Shown here one piece after another: positions 1-8,479 of a stretch of DNA of 64,000 nt. The position numbers were made by a program, and so were the translations under genes. This DNA is from Myxococcales bacterium. Lineage in GTDB: Bacteria; Myxococcota_A; Polyangia; Polyangiales; Ga0077539. The stretch lies in NCBI GenBank assembly GCA_016793325.1, contig JAEUKI010000052.1, forward strand, positions 434,001 to 498,000, written 5' to 3'. Numbering within the stretch: the first letter of the stretch is position 1; the number at the start of each line of letters is the position of its first letter. Under the pieces are notes generated by a model. That model saw nothing but the letters and a program-made list of their open reading frames with translations, was not told where the DNA came from and ran no database searches.

Positions 1-489
1 ATCGCCGTTGCCAACGCGGGCGTCACGCGCGACGGGCTGCTCCTTCGCATGAAGGACGAGGACCTTCAGCACGTTCTGTCGGTCGATTTGCAGGGTCCCA
101 CGTACCTCGCGCGCGCCGCGGTCCGCGTGATGATGCGGCAGAAGTGGGGCAGGCTCGTGTTCATGAGCTCGATCGTCGGCGAGATGGGCAACGCCGGTCA
201 GGCCGCGTACGCCGCGGCCAAGGGCGGCTTGATCGCGCTCTCCAAGGCGATCGCGCGCGAGTACGGCAGCCGCAACGTGACGGCCAACGTCGTGAGCCCG
301 GGCTTCATCGAGACCGACATGACCGCTGTGTTGCCCGACGAAGTGAAGAAGAAATTCATCGAGGCGACGCCGATCGCGCGCCTCGGAAGGGCGGAAGAAG
401 TCGCCGCAGCCGTCTCGTATCTGGCCTCCGAAGAGGCTGCGTTCGTGACCGGCACGGTGCTTCGAGTCAACGGGGGCCTTTACGTGTGA
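1..489 (+). CDS. fabG: 3-oxoacyl-ACP reductase, 5'-truncated
   Basis: This is the C-terminal part of a short-chain dehydrogenase that reduces 3-oxoacyl-ACP with NADPH in fatty-acid elongation. The frame is open from base 1, before the first ATG at 49, so the gene starts outside the window. The first residues contain NAGVTRD, the conserved loop of FabG. A Ser in 'MSSIVG' and a YxxxK motif (YAAAKGG) give the catalytic residues, and the family's 'SPGFIETDM' and 'VTGTVLRVNGG' segments follow. The stop at 487-489 is followed by acpP and fabF, the usual fab gene order. FabG is the best call from context and motifs; other SDR reductases are similar. Confidence 0.93.
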   Translation: MAVANAGVTRDGLLLRMKDEDLQHVLSVDLQGPTYLARAAVRVMMRQKWGRLVFMSSIVGEMGNAGQAAYAAAKGGLIALSKAIAREYGSRNVTANVVSPGFIETDMTAVLPDEVKKKFIEATPIARLGRAEEVAAAVSYLASEEAAFVTGTVLRVNGGLYV

Positions 490-582
490 CGGCCACGCGT
501 GTACCCACGCGCCGCCACGCTCGTACATCTCGAGTTAGAGCGACGAAACAACGGGAACGATTCCCGCACAGGAGATAGCTGG

Positions 583-822
583 ATGGACATCGCGCAGAGG
601 GTGAGGGAAGTCATCGCCAAGAGCTTGTCGGTGGCGATCGAGGACGTGAAGCCTGAATCGTCGTTCATCAACGACCTCGGCGCCGACTCGCTCGCGATCG
701 TCGAGCTCGTCCTCGCCTTCGAAGAGGCGTTCGAGATCGACATTCCCGACGAAGACACCGAGAAGATCCGCGCCGTTCAGGACGCGATCGACTACATCCA
801 AGCGCGCAGCGCGCGTCGCTGA
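583..822 (+). CDS. acpP: acyl carrier protein
   Basis: This 79-residue acidic protein carries growing acyl chains on a phosphopantetheine arm. The DSL motif with the modified serine is at residue 36 (GADSLAIVE). The length and helix pattern match the AcpP family. The ATG at 583 is chosen over the upstream in-frame start because it has GGAG at 571-574 and gives the standard ACP N-terminus (MDIAQRV). It lies between fabG and fabF, 34 bases before fabF, and is very probably co-transcribed with both. Confidence 0.96.
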   Translation: MDIAQRVREVIAKSLSVAIEDVKPESSFINDLGADSLAIVELVLAFEEAFEIDIPDEDTEKIRAVQDAIDYIQARSARR

Positions 823-855
823 GCGCAGCACTCACACGGAGCGTTCTCTACCGCC

Positions 856-2091
856 ATGCGTCGCGTCGTCGTCACTGGGCTCGGCCTGCTCACGCCCGTG
901 GGCGCGGGCGTCGAAGAGTGCTGGAAGAACTTGATGGAAGGGCGCTCGGGCATCGGCCCGATCACGCTCTTCGACACCGAGAAGTTCGAGACGAAATTCG
1001 CCGGTGAAGTGAAGGGCTTCGACCCGAAGGCCTATATGGAGGCCAAGAAGGTCAAAGAGATGGGCCGCTTCGCCCAGCTCGCCGTCGGCGCAGGCGTCCT
1101 CGCGTGGCAAGACGCGGGGCTCGGCACGCTCGACGAGGCCGCGCGCGACCGCATCGGCTGCATCATCGGCGTGGGTCTCGGCGGAATCGACTTCATCGAG
1201 ATCAACACCAAGACCCTCTACGAAAAGGGACCGCACCGGGTCTCGCCGTACTTCATCCCCGGCACCATCGCGAACATGGCCGCAGGTCAGCTCGCGATTC
1301 GCTTGGGCCTCCGCGGCCCGAACTACTGCACGACCAGCGCGTGCTCCTCTGGCGCGCACGCGATCGGCGAAGCGATGCACGCGATCCGTCGCGGCGCCGC
1401 GGACGTGATCTTGGCGGGCGGCGCGGAAGCCGCCGTCACCATGCTGGGCATCTCGGGCTTCAACGCGCTCAAGGCCCTCTCGACGCGCAACGAAGAGCCG
1501 CAGCGCGCGAGCCGTCCGTGGGACAAAGACCGCGACGGATTCGTGATGGGCGAGGGCTCGGGCGTCCTCGTGCTCGAAGAGTACGAGCGCGCCAAGGCCC
1601 GCGGCGCGAAGATCTACTGCGAGCTCATCGGCTACGGCGCGAGCGACGACGCGTTTCACATCACCAATCCCCCTGCGGAGAGCGAAGGGGCCCAACGCGC
1701 GATGCGCGCGGCGTTCGAGGACGCCAAGGTCGACCCGTCGACCATCGGCTATCTCAACGCGCACGCGACGAGCACGCCCGCGGGCGACGTTCAAGAAGCG
1801 AAGGGCATCCGCCGCGTGTTCGGCGCGGACGCGGACAAGCTCATGGTGAGCTCGACCAAGTCCATGATGGGGCACTTGCTCGGCGCGGCGGGCTCGGTTG
1901 AAGCCGCGATCGTGTGCCTCGCGGTGCTTCGAGGACAGATCCCGCCGACGATCAACCTCGAGAACCCCGACGACGGGTGCGACCTCGATTTCGTGCCCAA
2001 CGTCGGGCGCGAGAAGAAGATCAGCGTCGCGATGAGCAACGCGTTCGGGTTTGGCGGCGTCAACACGTCGCTCATCGTCAGGAGCGTGTGA
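856..2091 (+). CDS. fabF: beta-ketoacyl-ACP synthase II
   Basis: This 411-residue condensing enzyme extends acyl-ACP with malonyl-ACP. The Cys-His-His triad of the KAS I/II family is visible: Cys163 in TSACSSG, His303 in NAHATST and His340 in MMGHLLG. Length is normal for FabF. The start is the ATG at 856, with GGAG about 13 bases upstream. Its TGA stop shares one base with the ATG of rpiB, so the two are translationally coupled. FabB-type enzymes share the triad, but the position after fabG-acpP supports FabF. Confidence 0.96.
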   Translation: MRRVVVTGLGLLTPVGAGVEECWKNLMEGRSGIGPITLFDTEKFETKFAGEVKGFDPKAYMEAKKVKEMGRFAQLAVGAGVLAWQDAGLGTLDEAARDRIGCIIGVGLGGIDFIEINTKTLYEKGPHRVSPYFIPGTIANMAAGQLAIRLGLRGPNYCTTSACSSGAHAIGEAMHAIRRGAADVILAGGAEAAVTMLGISGFNALKALSTRNEEPQRASRPWDKDRDGFVMGEGSGVLVLEEYERAKARGAKIYCELIGYGASDDAFHITNPPAESEGAQRAMRAAFEDAKVDPSTIGYLNAHATSTPAGDVQEAKGIRRVFGADADKLMVSSTKSMMGHLLGAAGSVEAAIVCLAVLRGQIPPTINLENPDDGCDLDFVPNVGREKKISVAMSNAFGFGGVNTSLIVRSV

Positions 2092-2522
2092 TGGCTCGCT
2101 GGGCGATCGCCAACGATCACGCGGGGCTCCCGCTCAAGTCCACGGTCGCCGACGCGATCCGCGCGCTCGGCCACGAGCTCGTCGACCTCGGGACCAACAG
2201 CGCCGACAGCGTCGACTACCCTGATTTTGCCCACGCGCTCGCGTCGAAGGTCGCCTCGGGCGAAGTCTCGCGGGGCGTCTTGATTTGTGGCTCGGGCATC
2301 GGCGTGAGCATCGCGGCCAACCGCCACAAGGGCGTGCGCGCCGCGCTCTGCTCCGAGCCGCTCAGCGCCGCGCTCTCGCGGCAGCACAACGACGCGAACG
2401 TGCTCTGCATGGGCGCGCGGATCGTCGGCGCAGCGATGGCCGAGGCGATGGTGAAGGCGTTCGACGCGACCGCGTACGAAGGCGGCCGCCACCAGCGACG
2501 GGTCGACAAGATCGAAGGCTGA
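2091..2522 (+). CDS. rpiB: ribose 5-phosphate isomerase B
   Basis: This 143-residue RpiB/LacAB-family protein interconverts ribose 5-phosphate and ribulose 5-phosphate in the cytoplasm. It opens with the ANDHAG motif, which holds the substrate-binding Asp and His. It then has CGSGIG, carrying the catalytic Cys near residue 65, and HNDANVLCMGAR. The ATG overlaps the fabF stop by one base (TGATG), which fixes the start. RpiB genes are often next to glyA or fab-type housekeeping genes, so the linkage here is probably only expression coupling. Confidence 0.93.
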   Translation: MARWAIANDHAGLPLKSTVADAIRALGHELVDLGTNSADSVDYPDFAHALASKVASGEVSRGVLICGSGIGVSIAANRHKGVRAALCSEPLSAALSRQHNDANVLCMGARIVGAAMAEAMVKAFDATAYEGGRHQRRVDKIEG

Positions 2523-2555
2523 GCGCGCCCCGCTCGTTGTCGGGGCTCGCGCGGT

Positions 2556-4214
2556 TCAGCACTTCTCGATGGGGCCTGTGTACTCGCGCAGCTCGCGCTT
2601 GAGCACCTTGCCCGTGGGGTTGGACGGGAGGTGCTCGAGAAACGCCCACTCGCGCGGGACCTTCGGCCCCGAGAGTCGCTCGCGCACGAACGCCTTGAGC
2701 TCGGGCGCCGTCGCGTGCGCGTCGGGTCGCAGCACGACGAACGCGCGCAGCCGCTCGCCCCATTCGCCGTCTTCGACGCCCACGACCGCGGCTTGCGCGA
2801 CCGCTGCGTGCGACGCGATGACCTCTTCGACCTCGACGGGGTACACGTTGACGCCGCCCGAGATCACCATGTCGCGCTTGCGCCCGACGATGTGGAAGCA
2901 CCCGTATTCATCTTGCATCGCGAGGTCGCCGACCGAGAAGAATCCATCGCGCATGGATGACTGCGTCGCGTCGTCGTCCGCGTGATAGCCGGACACGAGC
3001 ATCGCGTTTCGCGCGTAGAGCTCGCCGACCGTCCCTCGGGGAACGGGCCTTCCATCGTCGCCGAACAGCGCGATTTCGGTGCCGGGAACGCTGTGTCCGA
3101 TGGTCCCCGGCGCGCGACGGAGCTCCTTGGGGTTGGCCACCGTCACGAGGCCCGTCTCCGTCGCGCCGTAGAAGTTGTAGAGCACGTCGCCGAGGCGCTC
3201 GAGCGTCCTCGTCGCGAGCGGCCCAGGGAGCTGCGCGCCGCCGCAGAACAGCGCGCGGAGGGACGTGAGGTCGTGCCGTCGAAACGCGTCGTCCGGCAGC
3301 GCCATCAGCCTGTGCAACATCGTCGGAACGATCGCCGCCGTCGTGATTCGCTCGCGCTCGATCGTCGCGAGAAATCGCTCGGGCTCGAACTCTCGCTCGA
3401 TCACGCACGTCCCGCCGAGCATCAGCGCCATCCCCGCGAACCCGAGCCCCGTCGAGTGGTACATGGGGCACACGACGAGGTGGCGATCGTCGACGCGCAT
3501 GGGCGTCTCGTGGATGAACGCGAAGAACCCCTCGATCTGACCCGTGGCGAATTTTCGCACCGCGCCCTTGGGTTTTCCGGTCGTGCCCGAGGTGTAGATG
3601 ATGACGGTGCCCTCTTGGACTTCTGCGCTCGTAGCGGGCGGATCGCGCATGAGCGAGTCGATCGAGGCATAGCCGTCGACCGCGCCGTTGACGCTGAACG
3701 CGCGGCTCTTGTCGATCGCTCCAGCCGCGACGAGCGCGTCGATCGACGCGACGACCTCGTCCTCGAAGAAGACCACCTTCGCGCCCGAGTGAACGAGCAG
3801 GTACTCGAGCTCTTTCGGCGTCGAACGCCACGATCCGCTCACGGCGCCCGCGCCGATGCGCGACATCGCCGAGTTGATCACGAACACTTCGGGGCTGTTC
3901 TTCAGGATCGCGAGCGCGCGATCGCCCTTCGAGATCCCCGCGGCGCGGAGCCCCGCGGCGACGCGGTCGATGCGGCGATCGACGCCCGCGTACGTCCACG
4001 CGCGGCCGCGGTACTCGAAGGCGATTCGGTGGGGAGCATTTCGACCGTGGATGCGAAAAATAGCCGATGGTCCCGATCCCCCGAGCGCTAGCGAGCGCAC
4101 CGCTCCCGCGAGACCCTTCGGGGTGATCCCTCGATACAGGCCGGTATTGACGGCGACACGCGCGAACATCGCCGCCTTGTCGGTGACGTTCTTCACTCTC
4201 TCGGTCAGATTCAT
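2556..4214 (-). CDS. AMP-dependent acyl-CoA synthetase (FadD-like)
   Basis: This 552-residue enzyme of the ANL superfamily activates a carboxylic acid, probably a fatty acid, to its acyl-CoA via an acyl-adenylate. It has the ATP-binding loop YTSGTTGKPKG, the FYGATETG motif, the hinge region 'VGRKRDM' and the catalytic Lys of the C-terminal lid in PTGKVLKREL. The start is set at 4214 (MNLTERVKN), where GGAG lies about 7 bases upstream; the frame remains open for 21 codons further. No membrane segment is obvious. It is divergent from the SRPBCC gene with 53 bases between them. The substrate cannot be read from sequence. Confidence 0.88.
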   Translation of the reverse strand: MNLTERVKNVTDKAAMFARVAVNTGLYRGITPKGLAGAVRSLALGGSGPSAIFRIHGRNAPHRIAFEYRGRAWTYAGVDRRIDRVAAGLRAAGISKGDRALAILKNSPEVFVINSAMSRIGAGAVSGSWRSTPKELEYLLVHSGAKVVFFEDEVVASIDALVAAGAIDKSRAFSVNGAVDGYASIDSLMRDPPATSAEVQEGTVIIYTSGTTGKPKGAVRKFATGQIEGFFAFIHETPMRVDDRHLVVCPMYHSTGLGFAGMALMLGGTCVIEREFEPERFLATIERERITTAAIVPTMLHRLMALPDDAFRRHDLTSLRALFCGGAQLPGPLATRTLERLGDVLYNFYGATETGLVTVANPKELRRAPGTIGHSVPGTEIALFGDDGRPVPRGTVGELYARNAMLVSGYHADDDATQSSMRDGFFSVGDLAMQDEYGCFHIVGRKRDMVISGGVNVYPVEVEEVIASHAAVAQAAVVGVEDGEWGERLRAFVVLRPDAHATAPELKAFVRERLSGPKVPREWAFLEHLPSNPTGKVLKRELREYTGPIEKC

Positions 4215-4267
4215 TCCACTGCTCCGTGGTCCGTTGACTCGCAGCCTTCGCTCCTTCGAGGTTCTCC

Positions 4268-5581
4268 GTGGACTCACCGTTGTCCGTCAAGCTCGCTCGT
4301 CGCTCGTTTCTGACCGCTGGTGCTGCGGGAGCCGCGAGCGCTGTCGCGCTCGACGCGCTCTCGCAGGTCGCTCCGGCCCCCGTGCTCGGAGCTCCAGACG
4401 TCGCGACGCGCGCCGCGCTTCGAGCGCTCGCCGAAGCGGGAGCGGTGGTTCTCGTCGACGACATGGACGCTGGAGCGCAAGCGAAGGTGACTGTCCTCTG
4501 CAAGGTGTCCGCGCCGCTCGCGGAGGTTCGCGCGGTGATCGCCGCGCCCGAACGCTACGGTGATTTCATGACCGTTCTCCGCGACGTCTCGGTCGACAGT
4601 CGGCGGGGCTCGATGGTGGGCTTTCGCTTTCACGCCGTCGCGTCGATCTTCGACATCGAGACCAACGCTTCGCTTCGCGTGGTCAACGCGAGGCGGATCG
4701 ACGTGTCCATCGTTCGATCGGACCTCGGGCCCGGCGCGGCGCGCTGGGAGCTCTTCGAAGATCCCCAAGGCGGAACGCTCGTCTCGTGCTCGTCGTGGGG
4801 CGACCCGAGCCGCGGCCACTGGCTCTTTCGGCAGATCGCGAGCCGCGGCGGCGCCGCGGTGGCCATGATGACCGCTGCGGTGAGCCTCTTGTTGTCGCTC
4901 TCGCTCGTTCGGCGATTGCGTCGGTCGGGCGCGGCGATCGTCCCGCCGAACAACGTTCCGCTCGCGCCGTTGCCCGAGCACGCGCGGGCGCTCGTCGGAT
5001 CATCACGCGGCGCGATCGGCGCGGTCACGCTCGCTCCGAACGGCGCCGTGGTCCAAGCGAGCTCGTGCATCGGCGCCGCGGGAACGACCGCGGATTTCGA
5101 GCGTTGGATCAGCGACCCATCGCGCTACTCGCAGGTGTGGCGCTCGCTGCGAAACCTCCGCGTCGAGTCTCGCTCCGCCGAGGGCGTTCGCTTCTGGTCC
5201 GAGATCGACGCCAGCGTCGCGCGCTCGTCGGGCTCTCGATTGCTCACGATGCAGCGCGACAACGGCGTGGCGACGGCGCGATGGACCGGCGTGAGCGGCG
5301 ACGAGCGCGGACACGAGCAGCGCTGGGACGCCGCGGCGCTCGCGCCCGGACGCATCGCCGTGTGTGCGACGGTTCGAGACGAAGTCTCTCGTGTGGGGTT
5401 TCCGCTGCGGTCGACGCTCGACCGCGAGCCGGCGTTGCGCGCGGGGTTCGCGTTCGGGCTGAGCGTCGTTTGGGCGCGTTCTCTCGCACGCAGACTCGAT
5501 CGCGACGCGGCCGAGCGCACGACGACATCGCCCGACGCAGGGGTGAGTCCAGGTGCGTCGGGGACTGCGGCGCGGACCTGA
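4268..5581 (+). CDS. exported protein with two SRPBCC-like domains
   Basis: This 437-residue protein begins with a GTG codon that has GAGG 6 bases upstream. Its N-terminus (LARRSFLTAGAAG) resembles a Tat signal. Residues about 60-190 look like a polyketide-cyclase/START-type (SRPBCC) lipid- or ligand-binding fold, with helical entry 'APERYGDFM' and strands 'WELFEDPQGGTLVSCSSW'. A hydrophobic helix follows near residues 205-218. A second, diverged copy of the same fold covers roughly 255-400, with 'DPSRYSQVW' matching 'APERYGDFM'. The two-domain reading is inference by eye. Divergence from an acyl-CoA synthetase suggests a lipid-related role, unproven. Confidence 0.62.
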   Translation: MDSPLSVKLARRSFLTAGAAGAASAVALDALSQVAPAPVLGAPDVATRAALRALAEAGAVVLVDDMDAGAQAKVTVLCKVSAPLAEVRAVIAAPERYGDFMTVLRDVSVDSRRGSMVGFRFHAVASIFDIETNASLRVVNARRIDVSIVRSDLGPGAARWELFEDPQGGTLVSCSSWGDPSRGHWLFRQIASRGGAAVAMMTAAVSLLLSLSLVRRLRRSGAAIVPPNNVPLAPLPEHARALVGSSRGAIGAVTLAPNGAVVQASSCIGAAGTTADFERWISDPSRYSQVWRSLRNLRVESRSAEGVRFWSEIDASVARSSGSRLLTMQRDNGVATARWTGVSGDERGHEQRWDAAALAPGRIAVCATVRDEVSRVGFPLRSTLDREPALRAGFAFGLSVVWARSLARRLDRDAAERTTTSPDAGVSPGASGTAART

Positions 5582-5589
5582 CTTCCTCG

Positions 5590-5619
5590 TTGACGACCCG
5601 AACTCCGTTTCTCTACGAT
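5590..5619 (+). promoter_or_regulatory. candidate sigma-70 promoter for the 43-residue peptide gene
   Basis: TTGACG (5590-5595) and TACGAT (5614-5619) are separated by 18 bases, close to the housekeeping -35/-10 pattern. They lie directly after the stop of the SRPBCC gene and about 58 bases before the peptide start. The palindrome ACGATCGT sits just downstream (5624-5631) and could be an operator. This is pattern matching only. Confidence 0.45.
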
Positions 5620-5676
5620 TGTTACGATCGTTCGGTCATCGCGAGTCGAACGACACGAAAAGGAGAAGCGGTTCGA

Positions 5677-5808
5677 ATGACCCCAACAGCGAAGAAGCTC
5701 CTGATTGCCGCTGGAGCGCTGGTACTCATTGGATTGGTTGTGAACTTCGTCGTGCTTCCAGGGGAGCGATCGACGCCAGCACAACAACGCGGCGTCGCTA
5801 CGAACTGA
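5677..5808 (+). CDS. 43-residue single-pass membrane peptide
   Basis: This short gene encodes MTPTAKKLL followed by a hydrophobic helix (residues about 8-27) and a short polar tail. AGGAG at 5661-5665 stands 11 bases before the ATG, and a promoter-like pair lies further upstream. The layout (positive N-terminus, one helix, hydrophilic C-terminus) fits a small inner-membrane protein with the tail outside. I do not recognise a family. It follows the double-SRPBCC gene by 95 bases and may belong to the same functional unit. Confidence 0.55.
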   Translation: MTPTAKKLLIAAGALVLIGLVVNFVVLPGERSTPAQQRGVATN

Positions 5809-6102
5809 GGCGCGGTTCTGTCGAACATCGACGCGGTTCGACGGACGACGCGCAGGACTTCAACCGCTGCGCCCAATGGTAGGCGACAGCCGAATCTCGG
5901 GACGGGCGCTCGAGCGCGATGCGAGGCCGCGCCGCTCACGACGTCGAGTCTTCAGGAGATTTCCTGCTGATTCGCGCGTGATACGCCGTCGTCGCGCGAT
6001 CAGCGCACGAGGCATCTCGCGCGAGGCGCGTCGACGCGGCAGCCCCGATTCGTCGTCGTCGACTCGCGCACGAAGCGCAGAAACGGCTACTCTCGACGCG
6101 CA
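5809..6102. other. intergenic stretch without a convincing gene
   Basis: About 290 bases between the membrane peptide and the TPR/PEGA gene. An open frame on the plus strand (from 5876) is Arg/Ser-rich, has no ribosome site and looks like a GC-rich artefact. I see no tRNA-like fold or clear terminator. Confidence 0.5.
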
Positions 6103-6105
6103 GTG

Positions 6106-7191
6106 ATGCTTCGATCTCTTCGCGTTGCAGTGGGCGTCGCCGTCGTGTGTGCAGGCGCCGACGTGTTTGCGCAGACGGCGCCCGACCCGTGCGCGAGCTT
6201 GCCTTCGCTCCCTGGTGAGTCCACCACGCCCGCGACCACGGGCGCGACCCCCGCGCAGCCCACGTCCACGCCAGCGCTCAGCGCCGCGCAGATTTCACAG
6301 GCGTACCTGCGGTGCGCCCTCAATCAATTTACGCGACACGAGTATCGACAAGCGATCCGCTACTTCGACCTCGCCAATCGCGCTGCGCCGTCGGCGGACC
6401 TTCACTACAACATCGCCCGCTCGCACGAGCTGCTCAACGAGTACGAAGAAGCCGCGGGAGCGTACGAGCGCTATCTGCGCGACAAGGTCAACGCGTCGGA
6501 CCGCGCCGAAGTCGAGGCGCGCATTCGCCAGCTCCGCGACCTCGCTCGCAGACGTCGCGAGGCCGCGCGGCAACAAGACGGTCGCGCGCTGCTCACGGTC
6601 AACGTCGATCAACCCGGAGCGCGCGTTCGAATCGACGGTCGCGAGGTCGGGACGAGCCCCGTCGCGAGCGGCGTTCAAGTGCAGCCCGGGAGCCATCGGC
6701 TCACGGTCGAGCGCGACGGCTACCAGCTCTGGCAGGGCGTCGTGCGCGCGCGCGCTGGAGAGACCGGGCGCGCGGACGTCGCGCTCGGTGAAGCGACGCG
6801 ATACCGAACGCAGCCCGCTCCGCACATCGCGAGCTTCGCGCTCGGCGGGACGGGCGCCGCGGCGATCGTCGCAGGCGCGGTGCTCGGGATCGTGGCTTCG
6901 CAGCGGCCGGTGGGAAACGTCCCGGACGGGATGTACATGCCGTGCACGAACCCTCAAGCGACCAACTGCGGCCCGACGCCAGCGATGCCGATCACGCACG
7001 TGACGAGCTATCAGTGCGAACCGAGCGACCCGCTCACGTGCAACCGCAACGGGCTGCTCCTCGGCTCGTCGATCGCGATCTCTGCGGGCGTCGCGTTGAT
7101 GACCGGCGCGGTCATCGCGTGGTTCGTCGAAGCGGGCTCCGGTCGCACAGAGCGCGTCCGCGCAACGGAGCGCGCGCGCGCCGCCCGCTGA
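6106..7191 (+). CDS. exported TPR/PEGA-domain membrane protein
   Basis: This 361-residue protein has a signal peptide (MLRSLRVAVGVAVVCAGADVFAQ) and a short Thr/Pro linker. TPR helices follow near residues 75-140 (LHYNIARSHELLNEYEEAA). A PEGA domain at about 165-230 has the typical 'GARVRIDGREVGTSP' and 'GSHRLTVERDGYQ' strands. Two hydrophobic segments lie in the C-terminal third, separated by a loop with four cysteines (PCTNP, NCGPT, YQCEP, LTCNR). GTG at 6103 directly precedes the ATG at 6106; either could start. TPR-plus-PEGA proteins are very common in Myxococcota envelopes. Specific function is unknown. Confidence 0.75.
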   Translation: MLRSLRVAVGVAVVCAGADVFAQTAPDPCASLPSLPGESTTPATTGATPAQPTSTPALSAAQISQAYLRCALNQFTRHEYRQAIRYFDLANRAAPSADLHYNIARSHELLNEYEEAAGAYERYLRDKVNASDRAEVEARIRQLRDLARRRREAARQQDGRALLTVNVDQPGARVRIDGREVGTSPVASGVQVQPGSHRLTVERDGYQLWQGVVRARAGETGRADVALGEATRYRTQPAPHIASFALGGTGAAAIVAGAVLGIVASQRPVGNVPDGMYMPCTNPQATNCGPTPAMPITHVTSYQCEPSDPLTCNRNGLLLGSSIAISAGVALMTGAVIAWFVEAGSGRTERVRATERARAAR

Positions 7192-7193
7192 GC

Positions 7194-8279
7194 TCACGTT
7201 CGAAGAACGGGCCAGAGCTCGCGCTGCACTTTGACCGCCGCGCGCAGCGCGTCGGACGCGTCTCGCTGTAGCTCTCCTTCGGGGCGCGCGACGGCAGAGC
7301 GGGCACCTTCGCGGAGGCCCGTGACGCTCTCGGCGATGCTCTGCTCGATCGCGCGGAGGTCGTAGCCGCCTTCGAGAGCGAGCAGCACGCGACCGTGACC
7401 CAATCGATCCGCGAGCGCCGCGAGTTGCGCCGCCATCCATCGATAGTCTGACGAGCGAAGGCGCATCGAAGAGAGCGGGTCTCGTTCGTGCGCGTCGAAG
7501 CCCGCTGAAATAATCACGAGCTTCGGCGCGAACGCCTCGAGCGTCGGGAGCACCACGCGCTCGAACGCCGCTGCGTACGCGGCTCCATTCGAATCCGCGG
7601 GCAGAGGAACGTTGACGATCGACCCGATGCCCTCGCCGTGACCGACCTCGTCAGCGCGACCGGTGCCTGGGTACAGCGGCCACTGGTGAATCGACGTGAA
7701 CAGAACGCTCGGATCGCGGTCGAAGATGTCCTGCGTTCCGTTGCCGTGGTGCACGTCCCAGTCGACGATCGCGACGCGGTCGAGCCCGCGCGAACGCGCG
7801 TGCGCAGCGGCGATCGCGCCGTTGTTGAGCAGGCAAAACCCCATCGCGCGGTCGCGGGTCGCGTGGTGCCCCGGAGGCCGCGCGAGCACGACCGCGCGCC
7901 GGACGTCACCGTCGATCATCGCGTCGACGACGCTCAGCGCAGCGCCGGCTGCGCCCCACGCAGCCGCGCGCGATCCCGCCGAGAAAAACGTGTCACCGTC
8001 GAGGAATCCTTGCCCGCGGCGCAGCGATTGGTCGAGCCGCTCGATGTACTGCGCCGAGTGCGCGCGGGCGAGCTCGTCGAGGGTCGGTTCACGTAGGGTG
8101 AGGGCGGCAGCGTCGGGCGCGGCCGATTGAACGCCGCGTCGCGCGGCCGAAAGTCGCTCGGGCCGCTCGGGGTGAAAGCCCGGCGCGACGTGCGAATCGC
8201 CGCGCGGATCGAAGGCGATCGCGATGGGTTCGGAGGGTGCAGCGTCAGATTGCAAGGGCGTCTCGCCAGGATTGTGCAC
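7194..8279 (-). CDS. histone deacetylase family (AcuC/HDAC-like) deacetylase
   Basis: This 361-residue zinc amidohydrolase should remove acetyl or acyl groups from lysine or polyamine amines. The family motifs are intact: RPPGHHA with the His pair 138-139, VDWDVHHGNGT with zinc ligands Asp175 and His177, the third ligand Asp262 in SAGFDAHERDPL, and the GGYD loop that holds the active-site Tyr. GTG at 8279 is the furthest start before the upstream gene. The ribosome site is weak, so the true start may be a little downstream. It converges on the TPR/PEGA gene with a 2-base gap. The substrate is not predictable. Confidence 0.9.
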   Translation of the reverse strand: MHNPGETPLQSDAAPSEPIAIAFDPRGDSHVAPGFHPERPERLSAARRGVQSAAPDAAALTLREPTLDELARAHSAQYIERLDQSLRRGQGFLDGDTFFSAGSRAAAWGAAGAALSVVDAMIDGDVRRAVVLARPPGHHATRDRAMGFCLLNNGAIAAAHARSRGLDRVAIVDWDVHHGNGTQDIFDRDPSVLFTSIHQWPLYPGTGRADEVGHGEGIGSIVNVPLPADSNGAAYAAAFERVVLPTLEAFAPKLVIISAGFDAHERDPLSSMRLRSSDYRWMAAQLAALADRLGHGRVLLALEGGYDLRAIEQSIAESVTGLREGARSAVARPEGELQRDASDALRAAVKVQRELWPVLRT

Positions 8280-8479
8280 GAGCAGGAGCGTCTTGACCGC
8301 GTCTTTCGCCGGGTGTTACCTCGCTTTGACTAGCGCCGTCGCGAGGTCGCGCCAAGGGGCTGAGGAGGCACTCCGGCGCAAATCGCAGCGGTGGAGGACT
8401 CGCGCGCCGAACTTCGGACTTCTGTCTCACTCATCACCCGAAGCCCCTGAAGCTCTCGGCCGCGCCACGGAGCGAACCA

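Noticed and set aside
5671..5700. GGTTCGAATG stretch like a tRNA T-loop
   Set aside because: Flanking bases do not pair into an acceptor or anticodon stem, and it overlaps the start of the small peptide gene.
5876..6106. Small plus-strand open frame in the gap before the TPR/PEGA gene
   Set aside because: No ribosome site, Arg/Ser-biased composition and no recognisable motif.
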